Part shown: positions 54,699-64,000 of the stretch, one piece after another
Layout: each line of letters opens with the position of its first letter
Position numbering within the stretch: the stretch's first letter is position 1
From: Aristolochia californica
Taxonomy: Eukaryota > Streptophyta > Magnoliopsida > Piperales > Aristolochiaceae
Assembly: GCA_029961685.1 (NCBI GenBank)
Contig: JARWKL010000006.1
Location: 15,770,276-15,834,275 of the forward strand
Direction: 5' to 3'
Length of the DNA: 64,000 nt
Notes under the pieces: model-generated
What the model saw: the letters and a program-made list of their open reading frames with translations, nothing else
Told to the model about the DNA's origin: nothing
Database searches by the model: none
Program-made: the position numbers and the translations under genes

Positions 54699-55319
54699 TT
54701 GAGTCCAGCCGGTCTTCTCCAGCCTCTGGCTCTTCCTACGCAGGTTTGGGCCGACATTTCGATGGATTTTGTGGAAGGCCTACGCCTGTCCTCTGGCAAA
54801 TCCATACTTTTCATGGGGGTTGATAGATTCTCCAATTATGGATATTTTATACAGCTGGCTCATCTTTATACAGCAACACGGGTTGCTCAAACTTTCCTGG
54901 AGCAGATAGTCCGCTTACATGGTATTCCAGAATCCATTGTGAGTGACAAAGATGCAGTTTTCACGAGCACCTTTTGGCAGGAACTGTTTCGCTTGAGTGG
55001 GACGAAATTGAAGTTCTCCTCCGCCTATCATCCACAGACAGATGGGCAGACTGAGGTGGTGAACCGCACCATCGAGATGTATCTACGGTGCTTGGTGGGG
55101 GATCATCCACGGCAATGGGTTCAATGGCTTCCGTGGGTCGAATACTGTTACAACACTTCATTCTACTCTGCCTTGCAATCCACTCCTTTCCGGGTTATAA
55201 ATGGTCGGGATCCACCTCACCTTCTCTCGTACAACCCAGGGTCCACCCGCGTGGACACGAGTGATCAGACACTCATAGACCGGGATCAGCTGCTACAGAA
55301 TATCACAGAACGGCTATGA
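54699..55319 (+). pseudogene. Gypsy-A2 integrase core
   Basis: A 206-residue open frame carries [38 protein letters not shown] and TDGQTEVVNRTIEMYLR, so all three acidic residues are present. NTSFYSALQSTPFRV and DPPHLLSYNPGS follow. A TGA at 55,317 cuts it from its C-terminal domain. This is the longest open integrase segment in the window. Confidence 0.9.
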
Positions 55320-55874
55320 AGCGTCCAAGCTCGGATGAAGGATGTCTATGACAAAGGCCACTGTGAGATCTCTTTTGAGGTTGGGAAGTATGTGTGGCTA
55401 CGGCTCTAGCCCTACCATCAGCATTCTCTTGCGGGACCTCCACTTCATAAGCTCTCACCTAGGTTTTTCGGACAGTTTCCCATTCTTCGATACATGGGAC
55501 CTGTCACCAAACAGCGCAAATTACCAAACACCACCAAAATTCATGATGTGTTTCATGTCTCTCTTTTGAAGCTGCATTTCGGAGCAGAGCCTACATCCAC
55601 TCCATTCCTACCACCAGTTGATAATGGCGAGGTTATTCTTAACCCAGCTACGGTGTTACATGCACAACTGACCAATGACCATTGGGAGATTCTCGTTCAG
55701 TGGATAGACATTGACCCCGATGCTGCAACATGGGAACATGTGGACATCTTCAAACAAGTCTACCCAGCTTTTGAGCTTGAGGACAAGCTCTTTCTCCATG
55801 GGGAGGCAAATGTTGTGGACTCAATAGCCCACCAAGTCACACAACGAAGGAGGCAACAACAACTCACTCAATAG
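55320..55874 (+). pseudogene. Gypsy-A2 integrase C-terminus and chromodomain
   Basis: The integrase C-terminal domain (MKDVYDKGHCEISFE, YVWLRL then a stop) leads to frame 55494-55874. That frame has IHDVFHVSLLKL, PFLPPVDNGEVILN and a chromodomain (WEILVQWIDIDPDAATWE). It runs 64 bp into the 3' LTR, ending in a basic, glutamine-rich tail (VVDSIAHQVTQRRRQ). Confidence 0.88.
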
Positions 55875-56676
55875 GATATATTTTTTATATTACTTTGAGT
55901 AGGATTTATTTCTTATATTGTTTTAAGTAGGAGTTATTTCTAATTACTTTATATGTAAGGGTATTATGGGGAATTATTGTAATCCTAACCCTAGAACTCC
56001 ATGACGTGACCTATTTAAGGGAAAGGAATGAATGAAATAGGGAAGCTTTGAGATTTTAGAATAACCTGGTCTAAACAGGTTGAGATCACCTCTTGATCTC
56101 GAGTTTAGGGTTTACTCCAAAAATCCAACCTATCCTTCACCCTCCATTGCCATCCATCTTCACCCAAATTCATCCTTCATCATCCATACTAACAAGAGGA
56201 GCTTCCCGCCCCTTTTTCTAGCCCAAAGAGAGGTCTTCCCTCATCATCAGCATCAACAACAAGTAGGGTTCAATTCCCTCTTGACAAGCAGCAAAGAAAG
56301 AAGAATTCTGGTTCTTTCACGTGAAGGATTAGAACAACTCGGAAATAGAGCAAGGACAGCCATCAATGTGAGCCAAGGCTGCCCTCTAAGCTAGGCCTTC
56401 AAGTCCTAGAACGAGATGCATCAAATCAGGGTTGAAACCCTGATTTACGTGAGCAAGAACAGGTATTCCTCCATTATCTCTCCACCTGAATTAATTCCAT
56501 TCTAGCTATAACTTCAGCACTAGAATGAGTTCATAAAAAGGGAGACTGATCACAGGTGGAAGATTACCCAAAGAAGGGATCTTTAACCCTCATTACTGAG
56601 TCCAGCAACTCTATACCAGTGCTGGATTCACAAATCCCACGCCGTGTTACTCGATCCATGACCCGGAACCGTAACA
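55811..56676 (+). repeat. Gypsy-A2 3' LTR
   Basis: TGTTGTGGACTC to ACCGTAACA, 866 bp, followed by TAATA. A short stretch after GAACAACTC (near 56,340) is missing relative to the 5' LTR. Confidence 0.94.
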
Positions 56677-56681
56677 TAATA

Positions 56682-56840
56682 ACATTGATCTATAGTGTGG
56701 CAAAATTTCTTACAATGAGTACATTCTTTCCCATCTGCTCTGCCAGCACCAGTCCTTCCACCTCTTCCTCTACGTCCCCTATAACCTCTGCCTCAGCCTC
56801 GGCTGCGGTCAGATGATGATCCTCTATGATCGGAATACAT
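56682..56840 (-). pseudogene. Copia-2 Gag knuckle fragment between two gypsy insertions
   Basis: The minus strand encodes an arginine/glycine-rich stretch (RGRGRGYRGRRGRGG) and then KECTHCKKFCHTIDQC. This is a zinc knuckle with the usual Gly changed, aligned to CTHCGRYGHTIDTC of Copia-1. The 159-bp piece lies between the Gypsy-A2 and Gypsy-D target sites. Confidence 0.85.
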
Positions 56841-57228
56841 TGTTGAGTTCCCTCGCCATGGATCGTGTCACCCGATGATCTCATCTTTATTCCAGATTGG
56901 GCTGCTTCGTTGAGGATGATTTAGAGTTCTTAGAACACCCAATGGTTGTGCGACAATGAGCTTTTGAAGGAAGCTCCCACCTTGGACCTCATTAGAGAGA
57001 GAATCCGACCTCTTGGATAATCTAATTTGATCAATGCTTCATTTTCATTCAAAAGCCCGTCATCCTTATAAAAGAGGATTAGGGATGACGCATACAAACA
57101 AAGGCCACACAATGGCTCACAAATTTAAAGAAAATTACATCTAACCCTGTTATTTTCATAACCAGTAAATGACATAACTTAACCCCCTACGTCTAGTAGT
57201 AACTCTAGATGCAATGTAGTCCATAACA
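56841..57228 (-). repeat. Gypsy-D 3' LTR (left)
   Basis: TGTTGAGTTCCCTC to TAGTCCATAACA on the plus strand, 388 bp. The purine tract follows (TCACCCCTCTCCTGG, minus-strand purines). Confidence 0.95.
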
Positions 57229-57957
57229 TCACCCCTCTCCTGGAGAAAGAGCTTGTCCTCAAGCTCAAAGGTGGGGTATAGTGCTCGGAATTCTTCTAAC
57301 GGTTCCCAAGAGGCTTCCACCGGATCTATCTCAGCCCAATGGACTAAAACTTCCCATCCGTCTTGGACTCGGCGAGCTTGGAAAACCTGAGCTGGAGTGG
57401 GAATAACATGACCATCCTAATGTGGCGGCAAAGGGGTGTGCATAATAGGCGAGTCACCCTTGATTCAACAAGGAAACAAGGAGGACATAATGAATTTTGG
57501 CCTTGGGGGGTAACTTCAGGCGATAAGCCACACTGCTAATACGATCTGAAATATATAATGACCCATAGAATTTAGGTGAGAGTTTGTGTCTTTTGGATGC
57601 TATTAGGGACAGCTGAAGGTAATGTTGCAGGTGAAGCCAAACAAAGTCTCTAGGTGCATAATATTTTTCACAATGGCCCTTGTCATACGTGTTCTTCATG
57701 AGAGCCTGAGCTTGGTGTAAGTTTTCTTTGACCTGGGAGAGGATACGATCCTTGTCCCCCAATGCCTGATCTAGAGCAACCACCCGAGAAGAGCCAGCAA
57801 TATAAGATACGAGATGAGGTGGTTCCCGACCATAAACCACTCTGAAGTGTGTAGCCTTGAGAGTTGTGTGGTAGGAAGTATTGTAACAAAACTCCGCCCA
57901 TGATAGCCAACGGACCCAACTTCTAGGATTATCCCCCAAAAAACAACGCAAATACAT
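57229..57957 (-). pseudogene. Gypsy-D integrase C-terminus and chromodomain
   Basis: Frame 57957-57454 gives EMYLRCFLGDNPRSWVRWL-like sequence, VYGREPPHLVSYIAGS, FVWLHLQHYLQLSL, KLSPKFYGSLYI and AKIHYVLLVSLLNQG. Downstream to 57,229 a shifted chromodomain remnant (QARRVQDGWEVLVHW, WEPLEEF) and ELEDKLFLQERG end the protein. Confidence 0.87.
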
Positions 57958-57966
57958 CTCAATGGT

Positions 57967-58350
57967 CTAATTGACTACCGCCATTTGCCCATCTGTCTGA
58001 GGGTGGTAAGCTAAAGAGAAAGCCAATTTGGTGCCATGGAATTTGAAAAGCTCCTTCCAAAAGGTGCTAGTGAAGACTGCATCTCTATCACTGGTGATGG
58101 ACTCCGGTAAGCCATGAAGTCGGACAATCTGGTCCAAGAAGATTTGAGCTATATGGGTTGCTGTATATGGATGTGATAGACAAATGAAGTGGCCATACTT
58201 CGAGAAACGATCCACCACTACCAATATAATATATTTACTGGAAGACTTCGGTAGACCATTAATGAAGTCCATGTAGACATCCACTCATACCTGAGAAGGG
58301 AGCTGGAGAGGTTGAAGCAAGCCTGCTGGGCTTAATGATTTTATTTTGTT
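57967..58350 (-). pseudogene. Gypsy-D integrase core
   Basis: Frame 58284-57967 has YMDFINGLPKSSSKYIILVV, VDRFSKYGHF and [16 protein letters not shown]. The third catalytic position reads TDGQMAVVN, with Ala where related elements have Glu, so strand transfer should be lost. A TAG follows directly. Confidence 0.9.
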
Positions 58351-58356
58351 CCGTTG

Positions 58357-59130
58357 TCAAACTTGGTAGGCTGAGACATAGTCAGCCACCATGCATTTCA
58401 TTCCTTTCCAATAGAAGTCATGACTAAGCCGGAAATATGTCTTTTGCTGGCCTTCATGAGTACTATCGTGATATGTTGAGATGATGGTGGGAAGTAATGC
58501 GGAAGTATGATGTAGATAAAGTCGAGTCTTGTACAAGATGAGGCGGTCTTGGGTGTCCCAGTTTCTGTCCATGGTCTTCTGCTCAATGTTGTTAAACAAA
58601 TCTAGGAGTTCAGGAGTGTGTTGAATTTCTTCCCGAAGGGAATCCAGCAACAAGAACCGTGGTTGACTGATGCATGGAGTTGGGGGTCGGACATCTCCCA
58701 GCGTGATAATGCATCAGCCCCTTGCTTTAGTTCGACTGGTTTATATTCCACCTTGAAATCGAACCCCATCAATTTACTGAACCAATGTTGTTGAGGAGAA
58801 GTGGTAAATGTGTTGCTTCAAAAGGTTTTTCAAGTTGCAGTGGTCTGTGCGGATGAGGAAGTGTCTACCCCAAATATAGGGCCTCCAATGCTGAATGGCT
58901 TTGGCTAAGCCGATAAGTTCACGTTCATATGCTGCCAATTTGTGGTGGTGTTGTGCAAGGTGCCTATTGAAATATGCAATTGGATGGCCCTGTTGTTGTA
59001 AGATTGCGCCCACACCGCCCCCAGAAGCATCACATTCTACAATAAACAGGTCTTCAAAATTTGGAAGTTGGAGCACCGAAGTTGTGGCTAATGCATGCTT
59101 GAACTGAGAAAATGAGGAGACTGTTGCATC
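58357..59130 (-). pseudogene. Gypsy-D RNase H and integrase zinc region
   Basis: Frame 59076-58774 has IVECDASGGGVGAILQQ, YERELIGLAKAIQHWRPYIWG and RTDHCNLKNLL. A short deleted stretch follows (ADALSRW-like near 58,710). Frame 58653-58357 has the linker and the zinc region AYHDSTHEG-like (STYHDSTHEGQQKTYF) ending SAYQV, with the first Cys of the CxxC lost. Confidence 0.88.
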
Positions 59131-59133
59131 AGA

Positions 59134-59930
59134 CTAGTTGAAGGGATTCCGCTTAAGTAAACTCGTGAGAGGAGCTGCTCTCTGGCCATAATCACAAATG
59201 AACTTGTGATAGTACCCTAATAATCCCAAAAATCCCCATAATGCAATGACTGATTGGGGAGTGGGCCAGTCAACAACGGCCTGGATTTTGCTAGTGTCTG
59301 CCTGAACGCCTGAGGCTGATATGACATGTCCCAAATAAGCGACCTCGAAAGTCCCCAAAGAGCACTTGGATTGCTTGAGAAATAAATGATGGGCACGCAG
59401 GATGTTGAACACAGTGCGCAAATGCTGAATATGGTCTTCCCAGTTCTTACTGTAGATTAAAATATCATCAAAGAAAATGGGTACATACTTCCGTAAGAGA
59501 GGGAGAAATACCTCATTCATAAGCGCCTAGAAGGTGGAGGGGGCATTGGAGAGCCCAAATGGCATGACCTGAAACTCGAAGTGGCCATGATGGGTGCGGA
59601 AGGAAGTCTTCTCCACATCAGCTCGGTGTACTCTGATCTGATGGTACCCAGATCGTAAATCCAGTTTAGTAAAGAATTTGGCACAATGTAATTCATCTAA
59701 GAGTTCATCAACCACTGGGATTGGAAATTTATCCTTGGCTGTATGGGCATTCAATTCTCTGTAGTCAACACAAAAACGCCATGTGTTGTTCTTTTTCTTT
59801 ACTAATAACACCGGTGAGGAAAAGGGAGGTTGCTGGGCTGGATAATGCCCTGTGCTAACATGTTTTGGCATTGCATTTTGATTTCATCTTTCTATAAATG
59901 GGGGTAGCGGTATGACCGCACCACTACGGG
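59134..59930 (-). pseudogene. Gypsy-D reverse transcriptase
   Basis: Frames 59871-59527 and 59520-59134 are in register, separated by one TAG. They carry [47 protein letters not shown] and an intact catalytic box FFDDILIYSKNW, then AYLGHVISASGV. It is only mildly damaged. Confidence 0.92.
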
Positions 59931-60542
59931 CTCAGTGCTCATCTTCAGAGGAATCTAATGGTCACATGCTCAAATAGGTGGAAGTGCATGGGGCTCCATA
60001 AATAAATCAGCAAATTCTTCCATGAGAGAGCTTAACTTACAGTGGTCGGAGTCTATCACTTTTAGTTGTTGTAGGGTGCAAGGGCAAGGTGCATGTGTCC
60101 CATGCAGTGTGATGGGTAGCTGGTCTAAAGTGAAACTCATAGTTATTGACTTGAAATCCTATAAAATTGGACCCAACTGCTAGAGCCATTTAATACCCAA
60201 GACCAAATCAAATCCAGCTAGTGGAATGACCAAGAAATCCCCCACAAAGGTGTTGCCTTCAATAACAAATAGAACTGCAGCACATAACCCAACGCTGGAA
60301 ACCTTTTCCCCATTAGCTACTGAGACCGAGATGCCAGAATTGTGCTGAATTGGCACCCCTAACTGTTGTGCTGCTAGTAGGCCAAGAAAGTTGTGGGTGC
60401 CGCCTAAGTCTGCTAATGCAAGTAACATGAGGTTTTGTATGCTAGCATGGACCTGCATAGTGTTAGTACTGTGTAAACCTGTCATGGTGTGAATGAAAAT
60501 TGCTGGTTCTTCCTCCTGGGTCTCTTCCTCTTCCTCCTCCAC
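59931..60542 (-). pseudogene. Gypsy-D protease
   Basis: Frame 60542-60180 starts with a glutamate-rich linker (MEEEEEETQEEEPAIF). The active site reads LADLGGTHNFLG, with Leu for the Ser of DSG. FDLVLGIKWL ends the frame at a TAG. The linker to RT continues with stops to 59,931. Confidence 0.87.
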
Positions 60543-61682
60543 CTCTAACCAAAATAGACGTTTGCATAAATGTCCCGACAGGTATTTTTCATCGCAATTA
60601 TAACAGAGCCCTTTGGCCCTTCTTTAGTCCATCTCTGATTTGGAAAGGCGGCGAATGTATTGTGCTGGTGGTAGTGACTTGGTAGCCTCTGTGGAATGGG
60701 AGGGGTTTTGGTCTTGGCACAGAGGTGAGTTAAGTGTGGCTGGGACTCCTATGGCCACTCCGCCTTGCCATGGGGGTCTACGCCCTAGGGATTCTTTCAT
60801 AACTCTTTGCATGGCGTCCAGTGTACGGGCCAAATTCATAGCATGTGCTAAGTCCGGGGATCATGTAACTCCACTTCCAGCCGAAGTGGTTCAACAAGGC
60901 CAGCAGTAAATAAATGAACATACTGAGTCAGTTGTACATACTTATGGGCTCATGCTAGCCATTCCTGAAATTATTTCTGATAAAGCTCTATGGAACCGGT
61001 TTGTTTGAGGTTGACCAAATCTTCCAGAGGGTTAATGTGGGATGGTGGACTAAACCTCAACATGCAATAATCTTTAAAAATCTCCCAATCATAAACATTA
61101 TGCTAAGTATTAAATTGATGGTACCACAGCTGTGCTTCGTCAAGCATGTGGAAGGCAGCTAAAGGAACCCTATCCTCAGGTTGGGTTCTTTGATTCCAAA
61201 AGAATTGGTCCCACCGGTGCAACCATATCAGAGGGTTAGAGCACCCATCATAAGTTGGGAAATCAAGTTTGGTATACGTGGGCACAGTGGAGTTGTTTTT
61301 GCCGTGAGTCCCCCCTGGAATTGGATGTACTGGGCGCAGAGGAGGCATTGGGGGTGGGTGAAGAAGTGGTTGATCGGAAGGTCTGTTGGAACTTCCCGTA
61401 AGAGGAGCATCCCTTGCAAACCATTCACCCATGTGAAGATTAAATTTAGAGAAGAGCCTCTTTGATTTCTTGCATTTCATTTTGGATTGCGGCATTATCA
61501 TTACGAAGTGCTGTGATTTGAGTTTGCAATTTTATCCGAACCTCTTCAATAGAATTACGAAAACCTGTGGGAGAGGATGACTTGCCGATGGTAGTCTTGT
61601 CTGATACCACGTTTTTGAGTTCCCTCACCATGGATCGTGTCACCAGACTATCTCCTCTTGATTCCAGATTGGGCTGCTTCAT
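60543..61682 (-). pseudogene. Gypsy-D gag with zinc knuckle
   Basis: Frame 61682-61446 begins 70 bp inside the 5' LTR (LVTRSMVRELKN). It reads across the primer-binding site (VVSDKTT) into a coiled-coil-like stretch (EEVRIKLQTQITALRND). Frame 61501-61103 has the core (VPTYTKLDFPTYDG, PLIWLHRWDQFFW). The rest is broken but includes NLARTLDAMQR (60,839-) and the knuckle LCYNCDEKYLSGHLC (60,610-60,560). Confidence 0.87.
61601..61610 (-). other. Gypsy-D primer-binding site
   Basis: The reverse complement GTGGTATCAGACAAG contains TGGTATCAGA, close to the LTR. Confidence 0.8.
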
Positions 61683-61999
61683 TGAGGATGATTTAGAGTT
61701 CTTAGAATGCCCAATGGTTGTGCGACAATGAGCTTTCGAAGGAAGCTCCCACCTTGGACCTCGTTAGAGAGAGAATTCGACTTCTTGGCTAATCTAATTT
61801 GATCAATGCTTCATTTTCATTCAAGAGCCCATCATCCTTATAAAAGAGGATTAGGGATGACGCATACCAACAAAGGCCATGCAATGGCTCACAAATTTAA
61901 AGAAAATTACATCTAACCCTGTTATTTTCATAACCTTTAAATGACATAATTTAACCCCTACGTCTAGTAGTAACTCTAAATGCTATGGAGTCCATAATA
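61613..61999 (-). repeat. Gypsy-D 5' LTR (right)
   Basis: Matches the left LTR over 387 bp. Both ends are mutated (TTTTGAG and CATAATA). The TACAT duplication follows. Confidence 0.94.
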
Positions 62000-62004
62000 T
62001 ACAT

Positions 62005-62608
62005 AGCGGATGATACTTTAGTATTGGAGGAAGAAGTGTCTGGAGTATGAAGTTGTATTGCACATACATCATCAAACTTGGGGATAGCAGAAGCACTCAA
62101 AAGTTGACTCTTGGCAATCTCAAGATGGGGTTTAATATTTGCATGGCAAATAGCAGTAATTAAGCCTTCCTTTTGCTTGTCTTTGATAGAAATATCAGTG
62201 GTTGAAGGCTGACCTAACTTCCATTCTTGAAGAAAGACTCTAAAGATGGCCAAGTACTCATGGATATTTTCTCCTTGTTTAGTATTCAACATCCTTTGGA
62301 GAATGTTTAGCACATGTCTCCAAAATATGTTTAGCAGTGTCAAGATGAATGGCATTGTTGGAGACATGTTTTTCCATGTTGTTGATTTACCAACTAATCA
62401 CCAAAGTATCATTTTTCAACCATTTGTTATAAAAAATATCATCTTCATCAAAAGATGGTCCTCGGGTAGTGAGGTGACCAAGTAGATCTTTTGTTATAAG
62501 GAACCTCCGAACCGATGAAAACCAACTCAAAAAATTTGATACCCCACATAAGGGTATGCTGGTAATTCTCGGTATATCACTTTTGATATTCATATTCTCT
62601 TCAGCCAT
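62005..62608 (-). pseudogene. Copia-2 Gag N-terminal and central part
   Basis: Frame 62608-62387 gives MAEENMNIKSDIPRITSIPL, SWFSSVRRFLITKDLLGHL and FDEDDIFYNKWLKNDTLVIS. Beyond it, decayed sequence with several stops encodes the rest of a UBN2-like Gag (NPILRLPRVNF, MMYVQYNFIL near 62,060-62,140). Gypsy-D interrupts it. Confidence 0.85.
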
Positions 62609-63093
62609 GATACGCCCTTCTTCAAAAAAAATTCTAACAATAACACCAAGTAGTATTCTTCAAACAACTCGATGTATGGCGAACTTTAGCATTGATGCTA
62701 AATTATTGTTCTAATATTTTTTTTGCTCCAATACCAATCATAAGAGACTCAATAAATATCTTCTATATTAGGGGACTCTTGTTCCCATGAGAAAAAAATT
62801 CCAACAATCTGATCATGGACTGGTCTCGGTTAACATAATTTCCAAACCGATAAAACTGTTTTGCTAGCTTCTTCTAGCTGGAGGGCATGCATATCCACAA
62901 TATAATAAGATAAAAGTATTCATGAAATCATCTTTAAATCATCTTCTCAATTCAGAAACCAGTAACATGAAGAAAAAAACTTAAGCACTTAATCTCACGG
63001 TTTGTGATCTTTCTTCATAAAAGAGCCTTCTTTGAGTGGTGTTGATCATCACTTCATTAGGGCAGTCCTTTTGACGAGGGATCCTAAATTTAA
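62609..63093 (-). other. Copia-2 untranslated leader
   Basis: Non-coding leader homologous to 33,801-34,230 of Copia-1. Confidence 0.8.
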
Positions 63094-63106
63094 TGCTCTG
63101 ATACCA
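63094..63106 (-). other. Copia-2 primer-binding site
   Basis: The reverse complement TGGTATCAGAGCA adjoins the LTR. Confidence 0.9.
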
Positions 63107-63710
63107 TGTTGAATTTAGGATTCCTTTTCCAATATTCCGAGCAAGAGAAAGAAGAAAGAAAAATAAGAAAAGGGAAGAAGAGCTCTTGGGTAGAGAGAAG
63201 AAAAAGAAAAGAGAAAAAAATAGGTGTGCTCTAAGCAAAGAGAGAGAGAGAGAGATTAAATCAAGAAGGAGATGTGTAAGTTAATAAATTCTGAATTAAA
63301 ACACCTCTATTTATAGTAGAAGAAGAGATAGAGTCCTTACACAATTAGTCTTTCAATCTTGGACTACCAACTCTAACTTTTTAAGATAAGTCTATCGATA
63401 CAATCAACTAGAAGCCAAACATGAGTTGAACTAGAAATCTTTCTTCAATCACGTGAATATAAGGGAGGAGGCCAGCTTGTGGTCTTATCCTTGTGGGTCC
63501 CACATGATCTTCAAACTTATATTGATAAGGTTGCCAGCTCGTGGTATCTTTCTGGGTCCCACTTGATCTTCAAGTCTTCTAACTCATATCAGCTTGTCCT
63601 TCTTAACTCCATAACTTGTGCTAGCTTGGGTGAGGACTCTTCTTGGTGTCCCACATCCACATGGTGGGTCCCACCAGCTCGTGCACCATGGTGGATCCCA
63701 CATTGAAACA
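63107..63710 (-). repeat. Copia-2 5' LTR (right)
   Basis: TGTTGAATTTAGGATTCC to CCCACATTGAAACA, 604 bp, matching the other three LTRs of the family. Confidence 0.94.
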
Positions 63711-64000
63711 AGCTACACTTCTATGCTTTATATGTAGTGGGTATATGCATTTTTGTGAAGTGATAAAAATACAGGTTGATAAACTAAAAATGGTAGAACT
63801 TAATAAATTTGACTACGTATAACATTTTTTGCAGTGACCATAATGTTTTGCAATTAACCATGTGGAAGATACACAACCAAGTAACTGAAACACAAAACTC
63901 AAAAACAACATTGAAGCCAAAACGATTTGCATACCTTGAACAAGAAAATCGAGTGATTAATTATTACCAAACCTCTCCAATTAGAACATAAATGTGTTTA
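63711..64000. other. Right flank of Copia-2, unassigned
   Basis: AT-rich sequence with no credible coding frame or element end. It may be the continuation of the sequence left of 47,682. Confidence 0.6.

Larger units (their letters stand above)
50578..56676 (+). mobile_element. Gypsy-A2, full-length chromovirus
   Basis: LTRs at 50,578-51,460 and 55,811-56,676 flanked by TAGTA (50,573-50,577) and TAATA (56,677-56,681). Deleting it with one repeat rejoins the Copia-2 knuckle region, which aligns with Copia-1 near 33,440. Gag-pol order is complete but has many stops. Confidence 0.93.
56841..61999 (-). mobile_element. Gypsy-D, full-length chromovirus
   Basis: Minus-strand element, 5.16 kb, with LTRs at 56,841-57,228 (3') and 61,613-61,999 (5') and a perfect target duplication TACAT (56,836-56,840 and 62,000-62,004). 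Its LTR start (TGTTATGGACT) and coding sequence are closest to Gypsy-C. It is inserted in Copia-2 gag. Confidence 0.95.
47682..63710 (-). mobile_element. Copia-2, Ty1/copia element with two nested gypsy elements
   Basis: Same family as Copia-1. LTRs at 47,682-48,288 (3') and 63,107-63,710 (5'). Gypsy-A2 and Gypsy-D are inserted in its zinc-knuckle and gag region. The RNase H region is replaced by an 82-bp-LTR fragment, and integrase is deleted near 50,195. The flanks TGCAA and AGCTA do not form a convincing target duplication. Confidence 0.9.

Noticed and set aside
47682..63710. Target duplication TGCAA/AGCTA for Copia-2
   Set aside because: Only three of five bases agree, so no duplication is claimed.

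Overview
This 64 kb window is plant nuclear DNA made almost entirely of nested LTR retrotransposons. The plant origin follows from initiator-tRNA-Met primer-binding sites of the TGGTATCAGAGC type, chromodomain-bearing Ty3/gypsy elements, Ty1/copia elements of several lineages (one SIRE-like), and AT-rich spacers. I found no host protein gene, rRNA, tRNA, CRISPR array or prokaryotic feature. Family names used here (Gypsy-A to -E and -O, Copia-1 to -3, SIRE-1, and NLE for a non-autonomous LTR element family) are local labels.

Left block (1-21,219). NLE-2 (end at 21,219) was split by Gypsy-O (minus strand, ending at 18,779), whose LTR is only 82 bp. Gypsy-O was then hit at its 3' LTR end by Gypsy-A1 (plus strand, 3' end at 2,539) and in its reverse-transcriptase region by Gypsy-E (4,624-16,724, target duplication GAGAC). 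Gypsy-E itself contains NLE-1 (6,923-9,715) and Gypsy-B (10,656-13,959). Gypsy-B is a gag-only element with two 942-bp LTRs that I count as differing at about five positions, so it is probably the youngest insertion here.

Middle block (21,220-47,681). An anonymous AT-rich stretch leads into a SIRE-like copia relic (minus strand). The relic is split by Gypsy-C (23,699-28,792, TSD CATGG) and Copia-1 (29,499-34,848, TSD ACATG), and its 1.6-kb LTR ends at 36,747. It sits in the RNase H region of a plus-strand copia relic (Copia-3). Next come a SIRE-type solo LTR interrupted by NLE-3, which carries a Gypsy-C solo LTR with TSD CACTC; a second SIRE-type LTR pair with its interior lost; and minus-strand NLE-4 pieces.

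Right block (47,682-63,710). Copia-2 (minus strand, same family as Copia-1) is interrupted in its gag region by Gypsy-A2 (50,578-56,676, TSD TAGTA/TAATA) and Gypsy-D (56,841-61,999, TSD TACAT).

All pol genes are broken by stops, frameshifts, deletions or catalytic substitutions. Only the Gag of Gypsy-B keeps a long frame. Three points deserve most attention. In the gypsy families the LTRs encode both the N-terminus of Gag (frame open through the primer-binding site) and the basic C-terminal tail of Pol. An 82-bp LTR is linked to a gypsy gag. A gag-only element moved recently. I saw no clearly undescribed biological system.
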